DNA of 64,000 nucleotides, taken from assembly GCA_029582265.1 (NCBI GenBank), contig CM055837.1:6709926-6773925 (forward strand), written 5' to 3'. This document shows, in pieces, positions 22,842-33,341 of this stretch (position 1 is the first letter of the stretch; each line of letters opens with the position of its first letter). The notes beneath the pieces are model-generated. The model did no database searches. It saw only the letters and a program-made list of their open reading frames with translations, and had not been told where the DNA came from. Position numbers and translations under genes: made by a program. The DNA is from Zoroaster sp. YZ-2022 (taxonomy: Eukaryota; Echinodermata; Asteroidea; Forcipulatida; Zoroasteridae).

Positions 22842-25275
22842 TAGGGCTGTGCGTTTTCGGATATTTTTGGAACCGGATACCCGAAATCAGAAAAGTTCGG
22901 ATACCCGGATACCCGTTTTCAACCTTGTTGAAAACATGCCTCCTTTGGTGTACAAATACATGTAAATGTTAACAAAATCTACCTTTATAATACAGAGGAT
23001 ACCATATTTAATTCGATCTTTATTAAAGTTTAACATTTTGGTGACAAAAGATTGTATTTACTGAAAGTTATTTCTGAAATGAAACCGTAAAAATGCTACA
23101 AAAGTATCTGTTTTTAATAACCCAACTTACAATATACCATACACATTGAACAACAGAAAGCCCAATTGATCACACGCGCGCACGCACGGCCGGTGCATCA
23201 CACAGACAGCTACAGCGGCCTCACACGTGATAACGTCATGACTACCAATCAGAAGACAATAATCAACTGGTGTGTCCGTGATCAGAGCGCATCCGTATAG
23301 CAAGTTGACTTTGATATTCATGTCACAAAACACGTTGAATAATGTCATTGGTCAATCAAAGACTATGTGGGCGGAACTAAGGCGATGTGGGCGTAACTAA
23401 TCCATTGTGGGAAAACGATCCATGTGCTTTTGCCTTGCCGCCCTGCCTTCTAAATAAGGATATCCCGTACGTCATGTTTGCTTTGGATTAAGGACATGAT
23501 TTTGCGTACTAAAATAATATTTAATATTATGAAACTGCAAAATATTACGAATCTAAAATCAGAACTTGAATATTTCTATCACAGTAAACTTTAGTTAAAT
23601 GTCAATAAACCTGTCAATAAACCTTGTTTCCTGAAAGAATGAATATATATGAGACCTAGCTAGGAATAATTAATTAAAAACAACATCTACCACTACTACT
23701 ACTAATAAAGCTAAACAATTATTTTAAGAATTAAGATTATTTTCAGGACCCAATATTTCTCTTTCAAAATCGGTTGAGGTTTACTGATTGTTACTCATTG
23801 ATAAGTTCACTTTAATTGGTGGGGTGGCAGTTATGCGGGCGTTCATTGCCAGGAATACCAGCATATTCACGTTATCGGGCGTTAAGCAGCTCCGATTTGC
23901 GGTGACGATATTTCCCGCGGTGGAAAACACCCGTTCGGAGCAGTGGCGCACCCAAGGGGGGGGGGCTCGGGGGGATCGAGCCCCCCCCCCCCCAAGGGCC
24001 CGCTGATGTTTTATTTATTTTTTTTTAAAGAAGGGGCCGGGAAAGAGAGCAAAATCTGAGCCCAAGTCTTGTCTACAGAGGAGTTCGGCAAGGAGTAGGG
24101 CAGTGGTACAAGGATGGGACTCAGGAGACTCAAGCTCCCTCCAAAAGTTTTCCATTTATTCCACTCACTATTATATTTTACGGCTATGTATGCATGTGCA
24201 TGTAAGCTTGAAGGCCACCAGTATATATATAACAAGCATTTTAGACATTCTCCTCCCTCCCCTGCCATGGTGCACCCTGATCAGGAGCAGCTTTACTTAA
24301 TTTTATTTTCATTTTCTGTTGTCCGTTTCTCTTGTTGAGGTCGTTGACTGTCGTTGAGGTTACTCAGTAAATGTTTTTAAATTTAAACACGCCGCATTAT
24401 AATCAACTCCTTTCCAGTTTGTACACAATGGCCCAGGATCGGGTTTTAATTTACAAAGATTATGCGACACTGTTTTAGCAAACACCGATTGGATAATATT
24501 GGGATTTGGTTTTGCCGCCAAATTGTTTGAGAAAATTTAGCTCCGCCCGAATGATCACAAACTTTACGTCCACAAGCAATGAAAATATTTAAATATAGAA
24601 ATCTTGCAGACTAAACAATTAGCTCAAGTTCTTTACATCAAGAGGAGGAAATTATATGGAAGGTAAACCCTCACGAGTCTGAATCATGTCATAATGTCTT
24701 CTTTTTATGACTAGAAACCACCAGGAAACATTTAACATGTGCCGTAGGTTCACTGACGAGCACGATTAGGGACATGGCTACAGCCGCGCCAGCGGTTATG
24801 GTTTGGGTCCGCCATGTCTCTCCCCCATATTGGATTTCAAAAATAAAAATTCCCCTATAATAAAATCCCTCTATAAACACATTATGGAGCACGCTCCGAA
24901 GCAGCAGTAATTGTCCCACTAATCCAATTACTGTGAACAATAGGCAAGCATTCCATCCTGAACAGCTAGTTTGATACTTGTTTGTAGCATGCGGCAGCCA
25001 GGCTATTTGAGTCATATAATGATTGGATACAATGTATCCAAATGTATGGAAATTTCCGTAAAATACTACAAAGGCGTTATCATAGTGTAATCTCTTAAAT
25101 AAAATTGTTCCTAAAAGTGTAAACATTTCATTGTTCAATAGTCATAGATTTCAGTTCACACCGCTGAAATGGTAAGTCCCAATTTTAAAAAGTCGTTTAC
25201 GGGTACTCGGAACCGAAAAATGGAACCGGGTAATGACAGTTTCGGTCGGGTATCCGGATACCCGGCACAGCCCTA
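22842..25275 (-). mobile_element. hAT-1 transposon relic
   Basis: 2,434 bp with inverted ends TAGGGCTGTGC and GCACAGCCCTA and an exact 8-bp target duplication GTTCCTAG (22,834-22,841 and 25,276-25,283). Subterminal GGATACCCG motifs repeat in both orientations. The minus strand keeps the C-terminus of a hAT transposase; the rest is decayed or replaced. A CAGTGGCGCACC.. insertion with G/C runs begins right where the transposase match stops (23,941). Confidence 0.9.
23781..23939 (-). pseudogene. hAT transposase C-terminal dimerisation domain, fragment
   Basis: The minus strand reads SERVFSTAGNIV, then NRSCLTPDNVNMLVFLAMNA, and ends in a stop at 23,781. This is the hATC signature of hAT transposases, which mediates dimerisation. 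52 codons are open. Upstream homology is cut at 23,941 by inserted G/C-rich sequence, and no BED finger or catalytic part was recognised. Confidence 0.88.
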
Positions 25276-25310
25276 GTTCCTAGCCAGAATACCTAGGGGA
25301 TTAGGGTTAA

Positions 25311-26048
25311 TGTCTTGATGGTTTCAGCATAGGGTTACAGCATAACTAATTTGAATTGTCTGCCATGCACAGCTGAATGACTAAAATCTATATGTTACAC
25401 TCACTCACACAAACTTTCTGCCATCGTCATTGAGAATAAATTTGCTATTTGCAAATGGTTTCAAAGCACTTGTCTGGAGTGACTGGCACAAATTTTGACA
25501 GCAACCGGATGGCCAAGTGTACTGCGATTTCCAACCACTTTGTTGATATTGATACATGTAGAGTCAATGACAAACACTTTTGCATCAAATGCAAATGCCA
25601 TACACAATGATTTTCAAAAGTTCATATGAAACAAAATAAATCAGGATTTTGAAGTGTGTCAGCTTAAAACAAGAGTTCAAATGTTTCAAGAAAACGACAC
25701 CAACTTATTCACAAGTTCAGACCAAACATGCTTCAAATTACTTGCACTGCCAGGACCTTTCATTTGTTCCTTGTTCGCACCAGGAGCACAGAATATTTGT
25801 GCTTGGTTAAAATCGGTTACCAGTCAAATTGTCATGCAACGTGCATTGTGTCTGGCTGGTTCTTAGCCGAATTTTGCTTAGCAGATGAGCTTAAGAGCTT
25901 AAGAGCTTAAGAAATTGTGTCGGCAGTATCAAAAACTTATTTACAGATTCACAAATATATTGTACATACACCAGTATGATCTTTTTAACAGGTTTGACCT
26001 AGCACTATCTAAGAATGCTGGGTTTTCTGTCCAGTACTTCAGCAGAAT
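25311..26048. other. No gene recognised
   Basis: AT-rich DNA with an AAGAGCTTAAGAGCTTAAG micro-repeat near 25,895. Two short overlapping plus-strand frames here resemble nothing I know. Confidence 0.5.
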
Positions 26049-26406
26049 ATCCCTAACCTTCCCAAATCCTCCCAAATCCTCTTTGCTAAAGTGAAGGATT
26101 TGGAAGGATTGAGGTTACATGCTACATGTACATGCTCTTTGCTATAAAAGTGAAGGATTTTGGAGGATTGAGGTTATTAGGCATACTTGCCTTTCCATGG
26201 TACATGTACATCCATGTTTGTTGTAGTGATTGCAAGGTCAGTGCTTGGGTCAGTGGACACTGTTTATTGCTCCATGCATGCAGGGAGGGTCCCTGGCCAT
26301 GTACATGTATCACAGATTAGAAACACATGTGTGCATACATATCATGTGCTTGCTTTACTACTGAAGGATTTTGGAGGATTCAGGTTAATATATATAAGCA
26401 AATGGG
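26049..26406 (-). mobile_element. TTAA-B MITE, reversed, right end lost
   Basis: Starts CCCTAACCTTCCCAAATCC and runs to GCAAATGGGC, where it fuses to a TTAA-D element without TTAA. A deletion removed the facing ends of both. It carries TACATGTA at 26,123 where copy 1 has TA. Confidence 0.85.
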
Positions 26407-26910
26407 CAATTTTTTGAAACAACCCATTCAGGCCACTCCAAGCCATTAGCTGTTGCCAGTGGCCTCCTATGGTTACCCTTCTATGGTTACCCTTCTATGG
26501 TTACCCTTCTATGGTTACCCTTCTATGGTTACCCTTCTATGGTTACCCTTCTATGGTTACCCTTCTATGGTTACCCTTCTATGGTTACCCTTCTATGGTT
26601 ACCCTTCTATGGTTACCCTTCTATGGTTACCCTTCTATGGTTACCCTTCTATGGTTACCCTTCTATGGTTACCCTTCTGTGCACTGTCACACCACTGAGA
26701 TTGCAGGGTAAGGTGGTCTCCCATTGATACATTGCAGGTCATACTAATATGTTCAAAAATTTACAGTGGCCTTGGGTGACACACAGTTGATTTTGTAAGA
26801 TTACTTGGAAAGGACAGCAGGCTTGTACATGTACAGTATGTACAGTACTGAAGGTTGCTCAAGAACAGAATTTAGTGGTTGGGAGTGGCCTCCATGTGTA
26901 GGAGGGTTAA
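26407..26910 (-). mobile_element. TTAA-D MITE, reversed, with minisatellite
   Basis: From AATTTTTTGAAACAACCCAT to GTGTAGGAGGGTTAA. It matches 37,835-38,154 and 44,166-44,495 except for a 14-bp motif expanded from one unit to 15. Confidence 0.87.
26467..26676 (+). repeat. 14-bp minisatellite, 15 perfect units
   Basis: CTATGGTTACCCTT repeated exactly 15 times (210 bp). Because 14 is not a multiple of 3, all frames give the same WLPFYGYPSMVTLL cycle, so the overlapping open frames are by-products. Confidence 0.98.
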
Positions 26911-27861
26911 TTAATCCATGACTGCCAGCCAGTCTAAGCTTTTATGACTTCCATAACAACTTCAGTACACCACTTGTGGTTCCAATATTAGACCCCAGTG
27001 ATTAGGCAAACCAAATACACCCTTGAGAGGGAGCTGTTTAATTGTCAGGCTAATTGGCAATAGAGTGGAGCCTCAGATTACCCCAATTACAGAGTCATCA
27101 AAACTACCACACAGGTCACCCACAAACCAAGGTCACACTTGATCAGAAGCAAACCTGTTGTAGGGTGCCTCTGTGTGGCCACGCAAATCACTTTAGACCA
27201 TCCCTGGTAAAAGCATGTTAAAAGGTCATTGTAAAGAAACCAATACTTGATTTCTGAGAAAATAATGGACCAAAATAATGTATCGAAAACATCTATACAC
27301 AGGTTCGTGTGTAATAATATCCGTTCTTGCCATGCACCAGGCTAAAAATACTAACCAAAACAATTAAATAAGACACGATACATAGTATGCTGCACACATA
27401 CATGTACACTACATAAAAATACATCTACGTATGATGAACAGTTATTCATAAATGTCCAAGACCATCTGATTGTTTAGACAATTGTCTAAACAATCAGATG
27501 GACAATCTGACTGGACGAAATGTGATCAAGGTGATAAAAGACCTCGACTTCACCTCGGTCCCTTATCGCCCGCAGCCACAACCCCCGTTCTTTATCGGTG
27601 CAACAAACTTTTATTCCCTGAATAGAACTGGGAAAGTACATCAGTGTCACCCTAATGTATTCCTGAGGTAGTGCGTATGTCTTTCTAAGTTTCAAAATAT
27701 GTAATTCTTTACTGTGTTTATACAATAACACATGAAGGCCTACTCCCTGAAATCCTAAATTATTGCTATTTCAATTCAGAACTCTAAGACATGTACTTTT
27801 GTAAGATTTCCTCAGGGTGGATACATGAATCTCTCTTATACAGCCCTACTCAAAACAAACA
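26911..27861. other. No gene recognised
   Basis: AT-rich DNA holding the 40-bp palindrome at 27,462-27,501. An 81-codon minus-strand frame beside it (27,486-27,731) matches no family I know. Confidence 0.5.
27462..27501. repeat. Perfect 40-bp palindrome
   Basis: Twenty bases CCATCTGATTGTTTAGACAA are followed at once by their exact complement, with no spacer and no mismatch. Confidence 0.98.
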
Positions 27862-28312
27862 TTAAAGTGACAGTATTGTCACGATCTGGGCAGACTTTCA
27901 ACAGGGCATGGAATTGGTGTCCGAGTTTAAAAAGAACACGGCAACATGTTCAAAAGTATTTTGACTTAATCATAAGTCCACTTTTCCTAATTTTTATGAA
28001 ATAAATTTTCATTTTAATGAAAAACTTTTAAAATTCATAATTTTTCTGAAAGAAATTATCATTTTATTGCAGTTTTTCTAAATTCGACTTTATTTACCAA
28101 AATTTATTTCATAAAAATTAGGAAAAGTGGAATTATGATTAAGTCAAAATACTTTTGAACATGTCGGTGACTTAAATTTACGGACACATTTATGCAGCAG
28201 CAATGGTAATTATAACCTTATCATGTGGGGTATTATTTTCAGTCACTGAGTTAATCTAAAACTAGCAGTCCGATTCTGTGCCCTGTTGATCGTGACGATA
28301 CTATCCCTTTCA
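27862..28312. mobile_element. PAL-1 MITE, copy 3, interrupted
   Basis: PAL-1 ends (TTAAAGTGACAGTATTGTCA and the complement) enclose a nested foldback element at 27,945-28,164. Confidence 0.87.
27945..28164. mobile_element. Foldback MITE nested in PAL-1
   Basis: 220 bp with inverted arms of about 65 bp, starting ACATGTTCAAAAGTATTTTG and ending in the complement. AT-rich, no coding capacity. A CGG lies on both sides and may be the target duplication. No second copy was seen. Confidence 0.8.
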
Positions 28313-29573
28313 GTGTCAATGAAACCCTTTTGTGTTTACCTAAACCCACCACACCCTACTCCAAACAGAAACTATCTGAAAAACAGGAAATCTTTCTCAA
28401 CAAAGTTTTACTGACCCACTGAAGTAGGATTGACAAGGAAGTCATCAAGATCTGGTATCCTGCGTGAATGATTACTTGCCCGATTTGTTGGGTTAAACTA
28501 GAGTTGATTCTTTTAGTTGAGTAATATTCACAATTTCCTTCAAATATTGAATTTGTGTCAACATCCGATAGGGTGGACAAGTGGAACAAAGCCTGGTGAT
28601 GACACACACGTCAAACCGCTCCTTAAAAAAAAATTTTTTTTTTTCCTTTTTGTCATCCAAAGGAAAGCATTTCTGTACTGCAAAGACACAAATGAATGTA
28701 CGACATGTATTTCAAAATAAATCAATGATTGAAGTTTTACATAAAACCTAGCCAGACGAGTAGTCAGCCTTCTGTGGGAGGGGGTATGGAGGGGGTATGA
28801 GGGGGGGGGAAGCCATTTTTTGGTCCCCATTTTAAGGTTCAGAGGATTTAAGTTGAAGTAACACTTGTACTGATATCATGACATCATGTGTAGGCCCTAC
28901 TCTTCAGCTACGCAGCCATCCGCATCACCACACCTTCCACAATATAAAATAATGAGAAGCAGATCACATCGTGCTATAAAAGCAAGTACTGAGTATAAAT
29001 AAATGGTCATTTTTTTAAAAAAGAACTCAAGAACATTTTTTTTTCTGTTCCACTTTGTCTTGTCATTTGCCAAATTTTTGCCGTCCCCATTTTATCCCTG
29101 AAAATTTCTGTGGGGGGGGGGCACTTTTCCCCCTGCCCCCCCCCCCCCCCCCACTGGCTATGCCACTGAACATAACCTACTTGATCGTCGATGACATCCC
29201 TTCAAAGATGTCAACCTGAGGAAACACAAATTTAGCCAAATTTGTCAAATTTTATTTTAGACTGATTTAAAATCTGATGGCAGATCAGCTTGCATGAATA
29301 ATTCTAAATTAAAGGCAGTATATATATACATGTACATTTGTCATAAACATTCTGTTAATGCATCCATACTTTGTAAGAAACAAGCGGTGTACAATGTACG
29401 TACACATGTACATGTACCTCAAGATCCTTTCTCTGTGCTCAAGTCAAGTATAGAAACCAATCTGTGAAGGGACAATATCGTCACGATCAGAGCAGGGGGA
29501 GATATGAAGGGCCTACAGGAATGTGACCTCTTCCCCCCCCCCCCCCAAAAAAAAGCGTAGATGCCCTTTTTAC
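28313..29573. other. No gene recognised; G/C runs
   Basis: AT-rich DNA with G-runs near 28,770-28,812, and G- and C-runs near 29,110-29,153 followed by TGGCTATGCCACTG, which looks like a decayed hAT-type terminus. A PAL-1 end fragment lies at about 29,469-29,495. The C-run block at 29,497-29,573 is an inverted copy of 19,398-19,470. Confidence 0.5.
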
Positions 29574-29799
29574 TTAAAGGGACAGTGTCATCACGATCAA
29601 AGCAGACTTTCCTCAGGGCATGGAATTGGTGTTCTAGTTTAAGATGAACACAATGACTGAAAATTGCTGGCTCATTTATGCAGCAGCAACAATAATTTAA
29701 CCTTATCATGTGGGTATAATTTTCAGTCACTGAGTTAATCTAAAACTAGCACTCCGATTCCATGCCCTGTTGATCGTGATGATATTATTGTCTCTTTAA
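29574..29799. mobile_element. PAL-1 MITE, copy 4
   Basis: Full length, TTAAAGGGACAGTGTCATCA to the complement at 29,799, TTAA both ends. Confidence 0.9.
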
Positions 29800-30249
29800 C
29801 CTATATCCGCCTAACCATGTAAACACACAAAAGACTGTATGTGCCTAAGCCCCTGCACAGAGATACATTGTTTTTGCACACAATCAGAAAGATTCCTTAT
29901 TTAGAGAATATTACAATCACTGACACAGACACATTATATACTGATGGAAAGAGGAGAACATGCACTTTATTATGATGTCAGAATTGTCTAATTTCATATC
30001 TATAATCATGAAATACAGTCATCAGAAAAACGTAGTAAATTGGAATTGGACAAAAACACGGTACGGAAAATCACGTAGGTCGGCGTTTGTAGCGTTTTAC
30101 ATATCTACGGGTTATCACGTAGATCGGCGGATATGGGTTAAAGGCGGTACACTTGTCATAAAAATTCATTCAATGCATCCAAACTTTGAAAGAATCAAGA
30201 GGCGCAAGTACCACAAGTCAAGCACAGAAACCATCTGGAAATGTTTAAG
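29800..30249. other. No gene recognised
   Basis: AT-rich DNA with a duplicated GATCGGCG/GGTCGGCG block (TCACGTAG.TCGGCG) near 30,072 and 30,115. No coding signal. Confidence 0.5.
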
Positions 30250-30570
30250 TTAACCCTCCTACTACTACAAGGGTCAAAATCAGTCAAAATGTTGATATAC
30301 TTGCCAAGGTATATCTAGTGCACTTAAAAGTCAAACACTGTCAAACCTTACGTGTAGCAAGCACATTTACAGGTCAAAATGAATTGACTGTTTTTGACTG
30401 GTAAAAGCATTGTCTGGTATTGTTCAGGGTGGTCAAAATGACAGTAAAAAAAAAAACAGTCAACAATGCCCCTGTGTGCACATTTGGGTCAACAGTCAAA
30501 ACAGTCAGTTGACTGATTTTGACCTCTGTAGCTACTTCCCCCTAAAGTGCAGCTGTAGTAGGACGGTTAA
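30250..30570 (+). mobile_element. TTAA-A MITE, forward copy
   Basis: TTAACCCTCCTACTACTACA to GTAGTAGGACGGTTAA, full length. A poly-A insertion interrupts GACAGTA..ACAGTC. Confidence 0.88.
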
Positions 30571-30749
30571 GAAAAACATAGTAAAAATGCATTCAGATTT
30601 TTCGTACTCATTCTAAAGTGGAATTTCCGTCTTCCAAGTCGAAACAAATTCATTTGGGGGAATGATTGTACTAATTTTCTCATACAGAAAGTAATATAAT
30701 ATACATGTACCATGATCAACTTTAAACCAAGTAAGGTTTTTAATAAACT

Positions 30750-30868
30750 GCTCCCCAGGGAGCTGAGATGGTTTTCAGGAATGATATATGAGCCTGATGA
30801 GCAGGGGTAATAATGTACAATGCCTTGATCTAGTTGCTAGGATATGTGTGCTTTATAAGAATCATGTA
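30750..30868 (+). mobile_element. SINE 3' fragment
   Basis: Only the last ~120 bp of the tRNA-derived SINE (CTCCCCAGGGAGCTGAGATG onward), diverged near GCCTTGATC. Confidence 0.75.
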
Positions 30869-31203
30869 TTATTACTGATGTGTGGCTTCAAACATATAAT
30901 ATCATGTGAAATCAGACATTGAAGCTTTGGTTTCATTAATACAGTCTGTTGTTAGAGCACCAATGCTAAAGTTTATGAAAGCTTGACAGAGACTGATCAT
31001 CACATGTAATTCATTCCCTAATCTATTCCCCATGTTTCCTCCAGATAAATTAGCCCTGGTTTGGCAGACAGTTACAGAGCAGATCCTGGTCCAAATGGAA
31101 ACAAAACACATTATTATTTCCCTTCCAAGATGATTAATGGTAAAAGGACAGACTGGTTGGTGGCCAATGGAGGATGTAGACAATTATTGTTCCTCATGTT
31201 TCT
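30869..31203. other. No gene recognised
   Basis: Unique-looking AT-rich DNA without coding signal. Confidence 0.5.
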
Positions 31204-31573
31204 TTAACCCTAACTCCCTAGGCCCATTTGCTTGTACACATAACCTGAATCCTCCAAAATCCTTCAGTAGTAAAGCAAGCACACGACATGTATGCAAACA
31301 TGTTTCTAATCTGTGATACATGTACATGGCCAGGGACCCTCCCTGCATGCATGGAGCAATAAACAGTGTCCACTGACCCAAGCACTGACCTTGCAATCAC
31401 TACAACAAACATGGATGTACATGTACCATGGAAAGGCAAGTATGCCTAATAACCTCAATCCTCCAAAATCCTTCACTTTAGCAAAGAGCATGTAACCTCA
31501 ATACTTCAAAATCCTTCACTTTAGCAAAGAGGATTTTGGAGGATTTGGGAAGATTTGGGAAGGTTAGGGTTAA
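31204..31573 (+). mobile_element. TTAA-B MITE, intact copy
   Basis: 370 bp, TTAACCCTAACTCCCTAGGC to GGAAGGTTAGGGTTAA, with TTAA on both sides. The best reference copy for this family. Confidence 0.9.
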
Positions 31574-31787
31574 GCAAGAATCAAAGAGAAAATCAACATT
31601 CACGGTTAAAGCCATACACTATTGGTATCTTGGTATTGTCAACAAACAATCGATCACAGATTTACCCTTCTGTGACTGCAAGGGTCAAAATCAGTTAATA
31701 TGTTGATATACAAACATGCCAAGGTTTATCTAGTGCACTCAAAGGGACACTATCGTCACGATCAACATGACATTGAATCGTTTTAGA

Positions 31788-32639
31788 TTAACTCTGCTAC
31801 ACATGGAGGCCACTCTCAACCACTAACCCTCCTACTGTTTGACCATTTGAAACCATTCAAAATTTCCACTTACCAAAATGCCCATTGGTTTTGTACACAC
31901 ATGGTGATACCATTTGAACAGTGTTGGTAGCAAGCTTTACTACCATTCAAATCCATTCAAATGCATAGAGGGTCCATTGATTCACCACTTAGAAGTATCC
32001 AAACAAGGTTTTGTATTAGCTGTACTACCATTTGGAAAGATCCAAACAAGGTTTTGTATTAGCTGTACTACCATTTGAAAAGATCCAAACAAGGTTTTGT
32101 ATTAGCTGACCTACCATTCAAAACCATTTGGGGGAATCAATACTGTACAGTTATTTCACCATTCAAAATCACAAAAGCGAATAGTTTCAAATGGTGGATC
32201 AACTTGTATGAAAAAGGTACCAGAAGTAGGAGGGCTAATGTCCAATACATGTACGTGTATGTTGTACACATACATTTATCATTTGTGCATATACATGTAA
32301 GCCGCACTAACCCTTTTAAGTAATCTTGTATGTAAAACTCTGAGGCACTGGAGACCACTGTTAAAACCTATCATTGGGATTTTCAGCAGTTATTTTGTAA
32401 ACACAGACTCTCAAGAGTAAGCCACCACCAGCCACTGAGACTCTAACATAATAGTATGCCCTGCAATACATCAATCACAAACCACTAAAACCAACAGACA
32501 TATGAGGTATTATGTTACTACAGTACATGTATGCAGTATAGCCATTAGGAGCCACTGCCTTCCATAGCAATGGCTTGGAGTGGCCCTCAATGGTTTGTTC
32601 ATGAATTTGCACTAATACAAAATGTAGTATGACGGTTAA
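31788..32639 (+). mobile_element. TTAA-D-like MITE, diverged, nested
   Basis: TTAAC..TGCTACACATGGAGGCC at the left, GTAGTATGACGGTTAA at the right. The PAL-1 host continues CTCAGTGACTG after it. Hosts TTAA-E. Confidence 0.78.
31823..32238 (-). mobile_element. TTAA-E MITE, copy 2, at a CTAA target
   Basis: CCCTCCTACTGTTTGACC to GTACCAGAAGTAGGAGGG, flanked on both sides by CTAA (31,823-31,826 and 32,235-32,238), not TTAA. It has three 43-bp units. Confidence 0.85.
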
Positions 32640-32728
32640 CTCAGTGACTGAAAATAATTTCCCACATGATAAGGTCATATTACCATTGCTGCTGCATAAA
32701 TGAGTCAGTCATTTTCAGTGTGTTCATC

Positions 32729-32991
32729 TTAACCAGTTCGCGTCGGAGGCCGTGTATACACGCAATTTTTTTTGGGACAGCGGATCGGAGATCGTCTAAA
32801 CACGCCACAGGATTCTCGGGAATATTTGTATAGATTCCCGGTCGACGTGGCAACGAGCCATAAGCATACGGTGGAAGACGCGGTCTCCCCGGTCACGCTC
32901 TGGTGAGCACCATTGGTCGTGTTTGTGCGGTAAAAATAAACCCGCCACGGGGTTCGGAAAAACTTTTTTATTCCCGGTGCGAACTGGTTAA
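32729..32991 (+). mobile_element. TTAA-F MITE, copy 1
   Basis: 263 bp, TTAACCAGTTCGC to GCGAACTGGTTAA, clean TTAA on both sides. GC-rich interior (CGGATCGGAGATCGTC), unlike the AT-rich host. Confidence 0.92.
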
Positions 32992-33070
32992 ACTAGGGCA
33001 TCGATTCCTTGCCCTGTTGAAAGTCTGCTCTGATTGTGATGATACTGCCCCTTTAAAAGTCAAACACATG

Positions 33071-33341
33071 CACAAAAAGTTGTATTTTCTCTTATAGAGC
33101 ATACACAGAACAAGTTTCTGAAATTATTTTGTGCTGAGGCTGGGTAGAATGTCACTACTGTGAATGAGTAAATATAAAAAATGCATTCAGGTTTGTAGTA
33201 CGCATTCGAATGTGGAAAGAGATCATCAGCTTATGACAGATCCACTTCAAGATTTGAATCAAATGACAGATTAACTTCTCAGGATGTTTGTTACACACTA
33301 TCATCAACTATAAACCTCAAAAGCAAGTAAACTTTCAGATA
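33071..33341. other. No gene recognised
   Basis: Short AT-rich spacer between two nested TTAA-A stacks. No coding signal. Confidence 0.5.

Larger units (their letters stand above)
22602..25310 (-). mobile_element. TTAA-C MITE, reversed copy, split by hAT-1
   Basis: The halves at 22,602-22,841 and 25,276-25,310 join exactly as in uninterrupted TTAA-C copies once hAT-1 and one copy of its 8-bp duplication are removed. The left TIR is shortened (TTAATACCACCCC). Confidence 0.87.
31739..33056. mobile_element. PAL-1 MITE, copy 5, with three nested insertions
   Basis: PAL-1 starts AAAGGGACACTATCGTCACG and ends at CCCTTTAA 33,056. It is interrupted by TTAA-D (31,788-32,639) and TTAA-F (32,729-32,991), each at a TTAA. 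Confidence 0.87.
31662..33070 (+). mobile_element. TTAA-A MITE fragment hosting a nested stack
   Basis: The TTAA-A left part runs to ..CTAGTGCAC, then PAL-1 (31,739-33,056), then TTAA-A resumes AAGTCAAACAC and is lost soon after. The join matches intact TTAA-A copies (GTGCACTTAAAAGTC), proving PAL-1 entered at that TTAA. Confidence 0.85.

Noticed and set aside
24689..25138. 149-codon minus-strand frame in hAT-1
   Set aside because: No BED finger or transposase motif, hydrophobic composition from AT-rich DNA, and it runs into the subterminal region.
26453..26727. Three overlapping plus-strand frames with WLPFYGYPSMVT repeats
   Set aside because: Direct translation of a perfect 14-bp minisatellite inside a MITE.
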